From Fundidesulfovibrio magnetotacticus (GTDB lineage: Bacteria; Desulfobacterota; Desulfovibrionia; Desulfovibrionales; Desulfovibrionaceae): a DNA stretch of 64,000 nucleotides. Below, in pieces: positions 1-7,136 of this stretch (its first letter is position 1; each line of letters begins with the position of its first letter). The stretch lies in contig NZ_BLTE01000016.1 of the NCBI RefSeq assembly GCF_013019105.1, forward strand, positions 50,090-114,089, read 5' to 3'. Both the position numbers and the translations under genes were made by a program. The notes below the pieces were generated by a model, which searched no databases, was not told the DNA's origin, and worked only from the letters and a program-made list of their open reading frames with translations.

Positions 1-515
1 CCGTCACGGCCGAGACCTGCCCCCACTACCTGGCCCTCACCGAAGAGGCCTGCGAGGGCTACGACACCGCCGCCAAGGTCAACCCGCCCCTGCGCACCAA
101 GGACGACCAGCTGGCCCTCCTGGCCGCCCTGGAAGACGGAACCATCGACGCCCTGGCCACCGACCACGCGCCCCACGCGGCCCACGAGAAGGAAACCCCC
201 TTCGATGAGGCCCCCAACGGCATCTCCGGCTTCGAGACGGCCCTCTCCGTAACTTGGGAGCTGGCCCAGCGCGGCGACCTCTCCACCCGCGCCCTGGTCT
301 CGGCCTGGTGCGTGCGCCCGGCCGAAATCTTCGGGCTGCCCCTGAACCGCTTCCAGGAAGGCGACCCCGCCGACTTCCTCCTCTTCGATCCCAAGGCCCG
401 CTGGAAGGTGACGCCCCAGGCGCTCGTCTCCAAAGGCAAGAACACCCCCCTCACGGGCAGGGAGCTGACCGGCGTGGTCAGGGCCTGCTTCGTGGCCGGG
501 AAAAACGTCCTCTAA
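1..515 (+). CDS. pyrC: Dihydroorotase, C-terminal part (cut by window edge)
   Basis: Catalyses ring closure of carbamoyl-aspartate to dihydroorotate in cytosolic pyrimidine synthesis. The open frame starts at base 3 and gives about 170 residues ending at TAA 513-515. It begins in the metal-site region (VTAETCPHYL) and contains the amidohydrolase signature TDHAPH, whose Asp and His belong to the metal/substrate site, then the usual tail with ADFLLFDP and a C-terminal small-sheet segment. This pattern is that of class I (PyrC/multifunctional-type) dihydroorotase rather than a hydantoinase. The N-terminal two thirds, including the HxH metal motif, lie outside the window. The next gene follows after 16 bp on the same strand. 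Confident family call. Confidence 0.92.
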   Translation, partial: VTAETCPHYLALTEEACEGYDTAAKVNPPLRTKDDQLALLAALEDGTIDALATDHAPHAAHEKETPFDEAPNGISGFETALSVTWELAQRGDLSTRALVSAWCVRPAEIFGLPLNRFQEGDPADFLLFDPKARWKVTPQALVSKGKNTPLTGRELTGVVRACFVAGKNVL

Positions 516-531
516 TCCATCGGGAGATTCA

Positions 532-1857
532 ATGAGCGATCCTTTCAAGGACGCGGTAGGCATCTGCAAGGCCATCATCCGCAACGGCTACGAGGCCTAC
601 GTCATCAACGCCAAGCTCCAGAAGTCCCTGCTCGCCCAGTCCGGCCAGCCCGAGGTGGACATCTGCACCGACGCCACCTTCGACGAACTCCTGAAGCTCT
701 TCCCCAACGTCGCCCAGGAACAGGGCGAGGTGTTCGCCCGCCTGCGCGAGGGCGAGGCCCTCTTCAGCTTCTACCTCAACGCCGATTCCGGGGCCTCCCA
801 CCCCGAGGAGTGCCTCGTGCGGCTCACCCCGCGCCTGGCCCGGCGCCTCACCGAAACCGGCGAGATGCCCGCCAACCTCGCCTGCCCCTACCTGCCCCGC
901 GCCCACGACCCCCTCGACGGCTTCGCGGACTTCTCCGAGGGCGTCATCCGCTTCAAGGGCATCCAGGACCAGACCCTCCGCCAGGACTACCTGCGCGCCA
1001 TCCGCGCCATGCGCTTCTCCGCCAACTTCGGCCTGCCCATCGGCCCCAACTCCTGGATGGCCATCCTGCGCAACGGCCAGAACGTGCTGGACTACGTTTC
1101 CGTCTCCGACATCATGGACGAATGGCGCAAGGTGGAGGCCGAGAACATGCACGAGTTCGTGCGCCTGCTCTACGAATCCATGATCCTCCACCGCCTCCTG
1201 CCCGAGGTGGCCGCCCTGGCGCGCATCAAGCAGAAAAAGAACGACGCCGAGGAGGAATCCGTCTTCGACCACACCCTCGCCGTCATGCGCCACTACCCCG
1301 AAGAACTCCCCTACGACTGGTACGGCACCCTCGCCTGCCTTTTCCACGACGTGGGCAAGCTCCACACCGCCGAAATCGTGGAAGGACACTGGCACTTCCA
1401 CCAGCACCACCGCGTGGGCGCGAAAGTCGCCATGCGCCTGCTCTCCAGCCTGCGCCTGGACCACGACGAGGTGGACCTCGTGTGCTACCTCGTGCGCAAC
1501 CACATGCGCTTCCACTTCATGCTCACCGACAAGGGCATCCGCCGCTTCAAGAGCCTGGACGAATACCCCCGCATCATCGAAATGGCGCGCGCCGACATCA
1601 AGGCCAGGGGCGGCAACTACAAGGAATTCAACCACAACATGAAGATGCTCGACCGCGCGGACATCCGCGAGGAAGACCTCGAACCCCTGCTCAACGGCAA
1701 AGAGATCATGACCATCCTGAACATCCCGCCCGGACCCGCCGTGGGCCTCATCCGCCAGGCGCTCCTCCAGGCCCAGGTGGCCGGCGACGTGAACAGCGTG
1801 GAACAGGCCGTGGACTTCGTGCGCCAACACTCCGCGCGCGAGCACTTCCAGGCATGA
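532..1857 (+). CDS. CCA-adding-enzyme-like protein with HD domain, degenerate head
   Basis: 441 residues, ATG after GGGAGATTCA. The layout follows class II tRNA nucleotidyltransferase/poly(A) polymerase: an N-terminal nucleotidyltransferase-like part (about 1-130), the RRA-type helix DYLRAIRAMRFSANFG (about 146-161), and an HD phosphohydrolase domain (about 240-330) with FDHTLAVMRHY and CLFHDVGKLH. The usual GG-x-V-R-D motif is missing: the matching place reads EAYVINAKLQKSLL, while the second acidic motif survives as EVDICTDA. So the fold is recognisable, but CCA addition is doubtful; the HD domain (2'-phosphatase/phosphodiesterase type) may be the working part. Stop overlaps the rlmN start (ATGA), suggesting translational coupling. 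Family placement is from motifs; the catalytic state is inferred. Confidence 0.75.
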   Translation: MSDPFKDAVGICKAIIRNGYEAYVINAKLQKSLLAQSGQPEVDICTDATFDELLKLFPNVAQEQGEVFARLREGEALFSFYLNADSGASHPEECLVRLTPRLARRLTETGEMPANLACPYLPRAHDPLDGFADFSEGVIRFKGIQDQTLRQDYLRAIRAMRFSANFGLPIGPNSWMAILRNGQNVLDYVSVSDIMDEWRKVEAENMHEFVRLLYESMILHRLLPEVAALARIKQKKNDAEEESVFDHTLAVMRHYPEELPYDWYGTLACLFHDVGKLHTAEIVEGHWHFHQHHRVGAKVAMRLLSSLRLDHDEVDLVCYLVRNHMRFHFMLTDKGIRRFKSLDEYPRIIEMARADIKARGGNYKEFNHNMKMLDRADIREEDLEPLLNGKEIMTILNIPPGPAVGLIRQALLQAQVAGDVNSVEQAVDFVRQHSAREHFQA

Positions 1858-2954
1858 ACCAGAACACCAGGGAGCCCGGCCGGAACGAACCCGCGCCGGG
1901 CCTCCCCTCCCCGCCCGATCGCCCCAACCTCCTGGACCTGAGCTTCCATCAGCTGGAATCGTTCCTCGTGGAGCTGGGCGAGAAACCCTTCCGCGCGCGA
2001 CAGGTCTGGCAGTGGCTCTGGCAGAAACGCCTTGCCTCCCCCCTGGAGATGACCAACCTCTCCAAGGACCTGCGCGCCCGACTGGCCGACGCCGCCGACA
2101 TCCGGCTGCCCGCCGTGGCCCAGCGCCTGGAATCGCGCGACGGCACCGTCAAGTTCCTCCTGGAATTCGACCCCGCCACCCGCGTGGAAACCGTGCTCAT
2201 CCCCGAAAAGGACCGCTACACCCAGTGCCTCTCCACCCAGGCCGGATGCGCCATGGCCTGCACCTTCTGCCGCACCGGCACCATGGGACTGGCCCGCAAC
2301 CTCTCGCCCGGCGAAATCCTCGCCCAGATCCTCGTGGCCAGGAACCACCTCCAGGACGCAGGCAGAACGCTCCACCTGCGCAACCTCGTGTTCATGGGCA
2401 TGGGCGAACCCCTCCTGAACTACGACAATCTCCTGCAAGCCCTTGAAGCGCTTCACCACCCCCAGGGGCTCGACTTCTCCACGCGCCGCGTCACCGTCTC
2501 CACCGTGGGCGTGGAACCAGGCATCCTGGAATTCGGGCGCAGCGGCCTGGGTGCCCTGGCCGTCTCGCTCCACGCCCCAAACCAGGAACTGCGCGCCCAA
2601 CTCATGCCCAAGGCCGCACGCATGCTGCCCCTGGACCGGCTCATGGACACCCTCGCTCAATACCCCCTCAAACCCCGCGAACACATCACCTTCGAATACG
2701 TGCTCCTGGGCGGCGTCAACGACTCCCCCGCCCTCGCCCGGGACCTGGTGCGCCTGCTCTCCCACGTGAAAGGCAAAGTGAACCTCATCGCCTACAACGA
2801 ATCCCCCGGCATCCCCTTCACAAGCCCCTCACCCGAAACCGTGGAGGCGTTCCAGAAAATCCTCTGGGACAAAAGCATCACCGTCACCCTGCGCAAAAGC
2901 AAAGGCCGCGACATCGCCGCCGCCTGCGGACAACTCGCCGCCCCCGACGCCTGA
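1854..2954 (+). CDS. rlmN: 23S rRNA (A2503-C2)/tRNA (A37-C2) methyltransferase
   Basis: Radical-SAM enzyme that methylates C2 of A2503 in 23S rRNA and A37 in some tRNAs. 366 residues from the ATG at 1854, which overlaps the preceding stop. The N-terminal part has the RNA-binding segment ELGEKPFRARQVWQWLWQK; the [4Fe-4S] triad is CAMACTFC; then MGMGEPLLNYDN and RRVTVSTVG are typical. The C-terminal part carries FEYVLLGGVNDS, NLIAYNE and, close to the end, RKSKGRDIAAACGQL, which holds the conserved methyl-carrying Cys. Slightly longer N-terminus than Escherichia coli because of a Pro-rich leader of about 25 residues. All key residues are present; high confidence. Confidence 0.96.
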   Translation: MNQNTREPGRNEPAPGLPSPPDRPNLLDLSFHQLESFLVELGEKPFRARQVWQWLWQKRLASPLEMTNLSKDLRARLADAADIRLPAVAQRLESRDGTVKFLLEFDPATRVETVLIPEKDRYTQCLSTQAGCAMACTFCRTGTMGLARNLSPGEILAQILVARNHLQDAGRTLHLRNLVFMGMGEPLLNYDNLLQALEALHHPQGLDFSTRRVTVSTVGVEPGILEFGRSGLGALAVSLHAPNQELRAQLMPKAARMLPLDRLMDTLAQYPLKPREHITFEYVLLGGVNDSPALARDLVRLLSHVKGKVNLIAYNESPGIPFTSPSPETVEAFQKILWDKSITVTLRKSKGRDIAAACGQLAAPDA

Positions 2955-3176
2955 TCCGCCCCGTCAAGCCACGCGCCCTCCCCACCCCGCGACAACCCTC
3001 GCGTTAGCGTCACCACGGTTCCGCTTCGATTCGCGGCAGTGAGTTGGGGCGTGTTGGAGCGTGAGATGCGGCTGGAAACGGCCCCGGGCGGCAGGGAAGA
3101 CGCCTCCGGCCCCGGCAGTTGCTTCGCGTCGGCGGGAGTGGCGGCAGGGCCGGGCGGCGGGGCGGGCGGAGAATAT

Positions 3177-3214
3177 GCCTCCGGCGGGCAAAGGGCTACG
3201 CCCTCTGCACTCCC
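3177..3214 (+). repeat. Dispersed GC-rich repeat, copy 1
   Basis: A 38-bp stretch (GCCTCCGGCGGGCAAAGGGC... ending GCACTCCC) that recurs almost unchanged at 28720-28757 between gyrB and gyrA, with only a few base differences seen by eye. It sits inside the 533-bp gene-free gap 2955-3487, just before the long hairpin at 3220. No gene is supported in this gap. Confidence 0.75.
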
Positions 3215-3219
3215 ACTCC

Positions 3220-3373
3220 GCTTCGCGGGCTTCACCGGCATGGACTGTGTTGCCGGTCCCGGTGCTGTTCGCGGGGAGATCAGGCGGATCGTCTTCCAAT
3301 CGATCCGCCTGGTCTCCCCGCGAGCAGTACCGGGACCGGAACACGGCGTCGTAGCCGGTGAAGCCCGCGAAGC
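3220..3373. repeat. Long near-perfect inverted repeat (about 72-bp arms)
   Basis: Left arm 3220-3291 and right arm 3301-3373 are reverse complements apart from roughly eight mismatches or one-base gaps, separated by a 9-nt spacer (TCTTCCAAT). Matching blocks include GCTTCGCGGGCTTCACCGGC / its complement, CCGGTCCCGG and CAGGCGGATCG. Transcribed from either strand it would fold into one long hairpin. It lies between the convergent ends of rlmN (+) and the methyltransferase gene (-). It could be two head-to-head copies of a repeat unit, a MITE-like remnant, or a strong bidirectional transcription barrier. No coding content supported. Confidence 0.85.
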
Positions 3374-3384
3374 AATTGCCGGGT

Positions 3385-3483
3385 CCAGGGGGGGCTCCCC
3401 CCTGGCGGGAGAGGTCTGGAGAGGGCAGCGCCCTCTCCAGCGGGTGCAGGGCAGCGCCCTGCCGGGGTCCGGGGCGGAGCCCC
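3385..3483. repeat. Cluster of four short perfect palindromes (BIME/REP-like)
   Basis: Four hairpin-forming palindromes in a row: a C/G-run palindrome at 3385-3405, CTGGAGAGGG-CAGCG-CCCTCTCCAG at 3416-3440, GCAGGGCAGCGCCCTGC at 3446-3462, and GGGGC-GGA-GCCCC at 3471-3483. They end 4 bp before the stop codon of the minus-strand methyltransferase (3488-3490), so the last one is also placed to act as its transcription end, although no T-run follows. The arrangement resembles REP/BIME clusters. Confidence 0.7.
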
Positions 3484-3487
3484 GCTC

Positions 3488-4234
3488 TTACCGGGGCTTC
3501 ACGGCGTAGAAGAGCGTCCCCATGGTCGCTGGCGAGCTTTTGAACCCGCTTTCGCCTTTCACCGCCACTTCAACAAACCCCGTCATTTCCAGCATGGCCA
3601 GGAACGCCGTTCCCGGTATGGCTCCGCCTTGTCACCGGAACCAGGAGGCCACGGCGTCGGCCTCGGTTTGCGGCGGCAGGCCTGTGAGCGCCTGATCGGC
3701 CACGAGCAGGCGTCCGCCGGGTCGCAGGACGCGCAGGGCTTCGCGCAGGGCTTGTTCCTTGTCCATCACGAGGTTGTAGACGCCGCTGGAGCGCAGTTCG
3801 TCGAAGCTCTCGTCGGCGAAGGGCAAGGCCTCGGCCGTGCCGCGCGCGAAGGCGGCGTTGGCCGTGCCCGAGGCCAGGGCGTTTTCGCGCGCCTTGGCGG
3901 CCATGCCGGGCGAAAATTCCACACCAACGGCGAAGCCGTCGGGTCCGACCAGGTGCGCGGCGATGAGGCTGTCCACGCCGCAACCGCAGCCCACGTCCAG
4001 CACGCGGCTGCCAGGTTCAGGCAGTCCCATGGAGAAGTGGTTGCCCACGCCGCAGAAGCATTCGCGGACTGGGCGCGGCAGGTGGGCATACCAGGCGGTG
4101 TCGTAATTCAGGCCTTGCAGCCCCGCCTCGCCGGTGGGGTAGCGGAACTCCCCGAGCGCCCTCGTGGCCACCCTGGAGTATTTTTCCAGGATGGACGAAC
4201 GGATGCGTTGTGCGTTGCCATGAATTAAGTTCAT
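3488..4234 (-). CDS. Candidate selenoprotein: ArsM-like SAM methyltransferase with in-frame UGA
   Basis: Read through the TGA at 3632-3634, this gives 248 residues: 200, the UGA-coded residue 201, and 47 more to TAA at 3488-3490. Residues 30-75 (YPTGEAGL...CFCGVGN) and the SAM-binding loop VLDVGCGCGVDS (78-89), then SSGVYNLVMDKEQAL and RVLRPGGRLLVADQ, are those of ArsM-type class I methyltransferases. The downstream 47 residues (QGGAIPGTAFLAMLEMTGF...SSPATMGTLFYAVKP) are the normal family C-terminus in the same frame, so no frameshift is needed. Residue 201 falls where arsenite methyltransferases have the As(III)-binding Cys in a C-x-[GAS]-G-A motif. A SECIS-like hairpin follows. Stopping at 3632 would lose the C-terminus. 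A nonsense mutation is the alternative. Substrate (arsenite or another metalloid/thiol) is inferred. Confidence 0.75.
3598..3616 (-). promoter_or_regulatory. SECIS-like hairpin downstream of the UGA
   Basis: On the minus strand, starting 16 nt after the UGA, CCGGGAAC-GGC-GTTCCTGG forms an 8-bp stem (one G-U pair) with a 3-nt loop GGC. The apical loop begins 24 nt after the UGA and its first base is G. Bacterial SECIS elements are known to need a small loop with a G among the first two positions roughly 16-37 nt after the UGA, so geometry and loop fit. The stem can extend past a small internal loop with CAT/ATG. Folding energy was not computed. Confidence 0.6.
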
Positions 4235-4280
4235 AGACGATTCCTATCATGACACTACGCTCGCATCAACCGATGCGATA

Positions 4281-4319
4281 TCAACCGCGGTTGACGGACC
4301 GCCGTTGTTTTGCAAAAAT
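4281..4319 (+). promoter_or_regulatory. Candidate promoter with palindromic operator, upstream of the Nif11 gene
   Basis: TTGACG (4291-4296), a 17-nt spacer and AAAAAT (4314-4319) form a sigma70-like promoter 30 bp before the Nif11 start. A perfect 14-bp palindrome TCAACCGCGGTTGA (4281-4294) overlaps the -35 box, and a second inverted repeat GCATC-AACC-GATGC lies at 4263-4276. This is also the upstream region of the divergent methyltransferase gene (start 4234), so one regulator could control both. Confidence 0.45.
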
Positions 4320-4350
4320 GTTGAATCACTCGTCTGAAAGGAGCACGAAC

Positions 4351-4557
4351 ATGAGCATCGAATCCGCCAAGCAATACATGGAGCGCATGCGCCAGGACCC
4401 GGACTTCCGCCGCCGCGTCAACGAATGCGAGGACCCCGCGTCCAACTGGGCCTTCCTGCGCGAAGAGGGCTTCGACTTCACCGTTGACGAGTTCAAGCTG
4501 GCCCAGAAGGACGTCTACGAGAAGCACGGCACCGACCAGCTCCCCGTCGTGGATTGA
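4351..4557 (+). CDS. Nif11-domain small protein
   Basis: 68 residues from the ATG at 4351, preceded by [33 protein letters not shown] followed by [15 protein letters not shown] matches the Nif11 domain pattern (S-x-E-s-a-k-x-F-l-x-x-m-x-x-D ... GFDFTxxEl). Nif11 domains occur as stand-alone proteins near nitrogen-fixation genes and as leader sequences of ribosomally made peptides; here no Gly-Gly cleavage motif or Cys-rich core follows (the tail is TDQLPVVD) and no modifying enzyme is adjacent, so a stand-alone protein is likelier. It is divergent from the candidate selenoprotein gene. Function unknown. Confidence 0.8.
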   Translation: MSIESAKQYMERMRQDPDFRRRVNECEDPASNWAFLREEGFDFTVDEFKLAQKDVYEKHGTDQLPVVD

Positions 4558-4639
4558 ACGACGCGCTACCGACCTGTTTGACCGGCGCTTCCTTTTTCCC
4601 TATTTCCGCACGACGACCACTCGGGACAAAGGAAGCACC

Positions 4640-6331
4640 ATGAGCGACACTCCGGAACGGCATCTCGATTTCATCCGCACCATCGTCGACGAGGACCTCA
4701 AGAGCGGCAAACACGCCTCCGTGGCCACCCGCTTCCCCCCCGAGCCCAACGGGTATCTGCACATCGGCCACGCCAAGTCCATCTGCCTGAACTTCGGCAT
4801 CGCCCGGGAGTTCGGCGGCACGTGCAACCTGCGCTTCGACGACACCAACCCCTCCAAGGAGGAGCAGGAATACGTCGACGCCATCCAGGCCGACGTGCAG
4901 TGGCTGGGCTTCTCCTGGGACGACAGGCTCTACTTCGCCTCCGACTACTTCGAGAAGCTCTACGAATTCGCGGAACTGCTCATCAAGAAAGGCCTGGCCT
5001 ACGTAGACGACCAGACCGCCGAGCAGATCCGCGAGAACCGGGGAACCCTCACCCAGCCCGGCCTGGACAGCCCCTGGCGCGACCGCCACGCGGACGAAAA
5101 CCTCGACCTCTTCCGGCGCATGCGCGCGGGCGAGTTCCCCGACGGCTCCCGGGTGCTGCGCGCCAAGATCGACATGGCCTCGCCCAACGTGGTCATGCGC
5201 GACCCCACGCTCTACCGCATCCGCCACGCCCACCATCACCGTACGGGGGACGCCTGGTGCATCTACCCCATGTACGACTTCACCCACTGCCTATCCGACG
5301 CCCTGGAGCACATCACCCACTCCATCTGCACCCTGGAGTTCGAGAACAACAGGGAGCTTTACGACTGGGTGATCGACAACCTCCCCGTGCCCTCGCGCCC
5401 CCGGCAGTACGAGTTCGCCCGGCTCAACCTGGCCTACGTGGTGGTGAGCAAGCGACGCCTCATCCAGCTGGTCACGGAGGGCCATGTAACGGGCTGGGAC
5501 GACCCGCGCATGCCCACCCTGCAGGGCCTGCGCCGCCGGGGCTACACGCCCGAGGCCATCCGGCTCTTCGCCCAGCGCATCGGCGTGGCCCGCGCGGCCA
5601 ACACCGTGGAATACGAAATGCTCGAGGCCTGCCTGCGCGAGGACCTGAACGACCGCGCCCCCCGCGCCATGGCCGTGCTCAACCCCGTGAAGCTCGTGGT
5701 GGAGAACTACCCCGAGGGCCAGGAGGAAATCTTCACCTGCCCCAACCACCCCGAGAAGACGGAGCTGGGCGAGCGCGCCGTGCCCTTCTGCCGCGAGCTC
5801 TACATCGACCGCGACGACTTCCGCCAGGAGCCCCCCAAGGGCTACCACCGCCTCTCGCCGGGCAAGGAAGTGCGCCTGCGCCACGCCTACTACGTCACCT
5901 GCACCTCGGTGGAGACCGACCCTGCCACGGGCGAGGTCACGGAAATCCGCTGCGCGTACGATCCCGCCACCAAGGGCGGCTGGTCCCAGGACGGGCGCAA
6001 GGTGAAGGGCACCATCCACTGGGTGAGCGCGCGCCACGCCGCCTGGGCCGAAGTGCGCCTCTACGACCGCCTCTTCACCAAGGCCGACCCCATGGACGTG
6101 GAGGAAGGCAAGGACTTCCTGGACAACGTGAACCGCGATTCGCTCCAGGTGCTGCGGAACGTGCCCGTGGAGCCCGCCCTGACCGGGATGAAGCCCGAGC
6201 AGTTCGTGCAGTTCGAGCGCGTGGGCTACTTCGTGGCCGACAGAAGGGAACACGGACCGGACAGGCTGGTGTTCAACCGCAGCGTGGGGCTGCGCGATTC
6301 CTGGGCCAAGCAGGAGAAGAAGGCCGGGTAG
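4640..6331 (+). CDS. glnS: Glutaminyl-tRNA synthetase
   Basis: Class I synthetase charging tRNA-Gln in the cytosol. 563 residues from the ATG at 4640 (AAAGGAAGCACC ahead of it), matching the bacterial GlnS length. The HIGH motif is within [15 protein letters not shown] (about 33-47); the Gln-specific [11 protein letters not shown] follows; the KMSKS equivalent is VVSKRRL (about 270), as usual for GlnS; then the anticodon-binding beta-barrels. The long open frame extends further upstream, but the upstream residues are not part of the family. First gene of the synthetase block glnS - methyltransferase - hisS - aspS. High confidence. Confidence 0.96.
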   Translation: MSDTPERHLDFIRTIVDEDLKSGKHASVATRFPPEPNGYLHIGHAKSICLNFGIAREFGGTCNLRFDDTNPSKEEQEYVDAIQADVQWLGFSWDDRLYFASDYFEKLYEFAELLIKKGLAYVDDQTAEQIRENRGTLTQPGLDSPWRDRHADENLDLFRRMRAGEFPDGSRVLRAKIDMASPNVVMRDPTLYRIRHAHHHRTGDAWCIYPMYDFTHCLSDALEHITHSICTLEFENNRELYDWVIDNLPVPSRPRQYEFARLNLAYVVVSKRRLIQLVTEGHVTGWDDPRMPTLQGLRRRGYTPEAIRLFAQRIGVARAANTVEYEMLEACLREDLNDRAPRAMAVLNPVKLVVENYPEGQEEIFTCPNHPEKTELGERAVPFCRELYIDRDDFRQEPPKGYHRLSPGKEVRLRHAYYVTCTSVETDPATGEVTEIRCAYDPATKGGWSQDGRKVKGTIHWVSARHAAWAEVRLYDRLFTKADPMDVEEGKDFLDNVNRDSLQVLRNVPVEPALTGMKPEQFVQFERVGYFVADRREHGPDRLVFNRSVGLRDSWAKQEKKAG

Positions 6332-6337
6332 GCCCCC

Positions 6338-7054
6338 ATGCCCTGGGACCTGGACGACCTCGCCCGCTACGAACGCTGGCTCGCTTCGCGCAGGGGGGCT
6401 TACGCCCTGGCCCAGGAGTTCCGTCTTCTGGAGAGCCTGATCTCCGCGTGGCCGCGCAGGGGGCGCACGCTTCTGGAGATCGGCTGCGGGCCGGGCGTGT
6501 TCCTGGAGTTCTTCCACCACGCGGGCTACGACGTGACGGGCCTGGACAAGTCCCCGGTGATGGCCCACGCCGCGCGCAAGCGCCTGGGCCACCGCGCCGA
6601 GGTGAACCTGGGCGACTGCGAGGCCCTGCCCTACGAGGACAACCAGTTCGACGTGGCGGCCCTGCTCACCGTGCTGGAGTTCGTGCCAGACCCCGAGGCC
6701 GCCCTGCGCGAGGCCGTGCGCGTGGCCCGCTCGGCCGTGATCGTGGGCTATCTGAACCGCTGGAGCTTCTACCGACTCTGCGCGGGCAAGGGATCCATCG
6801 TGCGCCGGGGCGAGTGGTTCACCCCCCTGGGCATGCACGCCCTGGCCCGCAAGGTGACGGGGCACGCGCCTGCGGCCCACGCCTCGGTGCTCCCCGGCCC
6901 TCCGTGGACCTGGCGGCCAGGCTTCCCCCTCTGGGGCCTGGGCCGCATGGCCCTGCCCCTGCCCGTGGGGGCCTACTGCGGCGCGGTGCTGGACCTCACC
7001 CTCGACGCGCCCCTCACGGGCCTGCCCGCCCGGGCCTTCGCCCAGCCCTCCTGA
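6338..7054 (+). CDS. Class I SAM-dependent methyltransferase
   Basis: 238 residues, starting 6 bp after glnS. Contains the SAM-binding loop LLEIGCGPGVFLEFF (about 45-59), the acidic end of beta-2 (VTGLDKSP), GDCEALPYEDNQFDVAALLTVLEF (Methyltransf_11-type motif) and a C-terminal part rich in Pro/Trp/Gly with a hydrophobic stretch. The substrate cannot be told from the sequence. It is sandwiched between synthetase genes and probably cotranscribed with glnS; whether it acts on RNA, quinone or a small molecule is open. Confidence 0.8.
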   Translation: MPWDLDDLARYERWLASRRGAYALAQEFRLLESLISAWPRRGRTLLEIGCGPGVFLEFFHHAGYDVTGLDKSPVMAHAARKRLGHRAEVNLGDCEALPYEDNQFDVAALLTVLEFVPDPEAALREAVRVARSAVIVGYLNRWSFYRLCAGKGSIVRRGEWFTPLGMHALARKVTGHAPAAHASVLPGPPWTWRPGFPLWGLGRMALPLPVGAYCGAVLDLTLDAPLTGLPARAFAQPS

Positions 7055-7070
7055 CGACTCGCCTGAGCTT

Positions 7071-7099
7071 TTGACAACGCAAACGCTTGAGAGTAACAG
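7071..7099 (+). promoter_or_regulatory. Candidate sigma70 promoter of hisS
   Basis: Perfect TTGACA (7071-7076), 17-nt spacer, then TAACAG (7094-7099), 37 bp before the hisS ATG. It sits in the 82-bp gap after the methyltransferase gene, indicating that hisS-aspS-def-fmt can be transcribed independently of glnS. Based on consensus match only. Confidence 0.45.
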
Positions 7100-7136
7100 T
7101 CCTTTTTTTCAAGGGCGTCCGCCCCAAGGTTCACAC

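Noticed and set aside
529..1845. Long minus-strand open frame opposite the HD protein gene (and similar long frames opposite rlmN, glnS, hisS, gyrA, gyrB, gldA)
   Set aside because: Low-information Val/Ala/Gly/His-rich translations caused by high GC in the real gene; no family motifs.
3039..3509. Plus-strand frame through the repeat region after rlmN
   Set aside because: It runs through the long hairpin and palindromes; translation is repeat-derived.
3632..4234. 200-residue methyltransferase ending at the TGA
   Set aside because: The downstream in-frame 47 codons give the family's normal C-terminus and a SECIS-like hairpin is present, so the longer reading is preferred.
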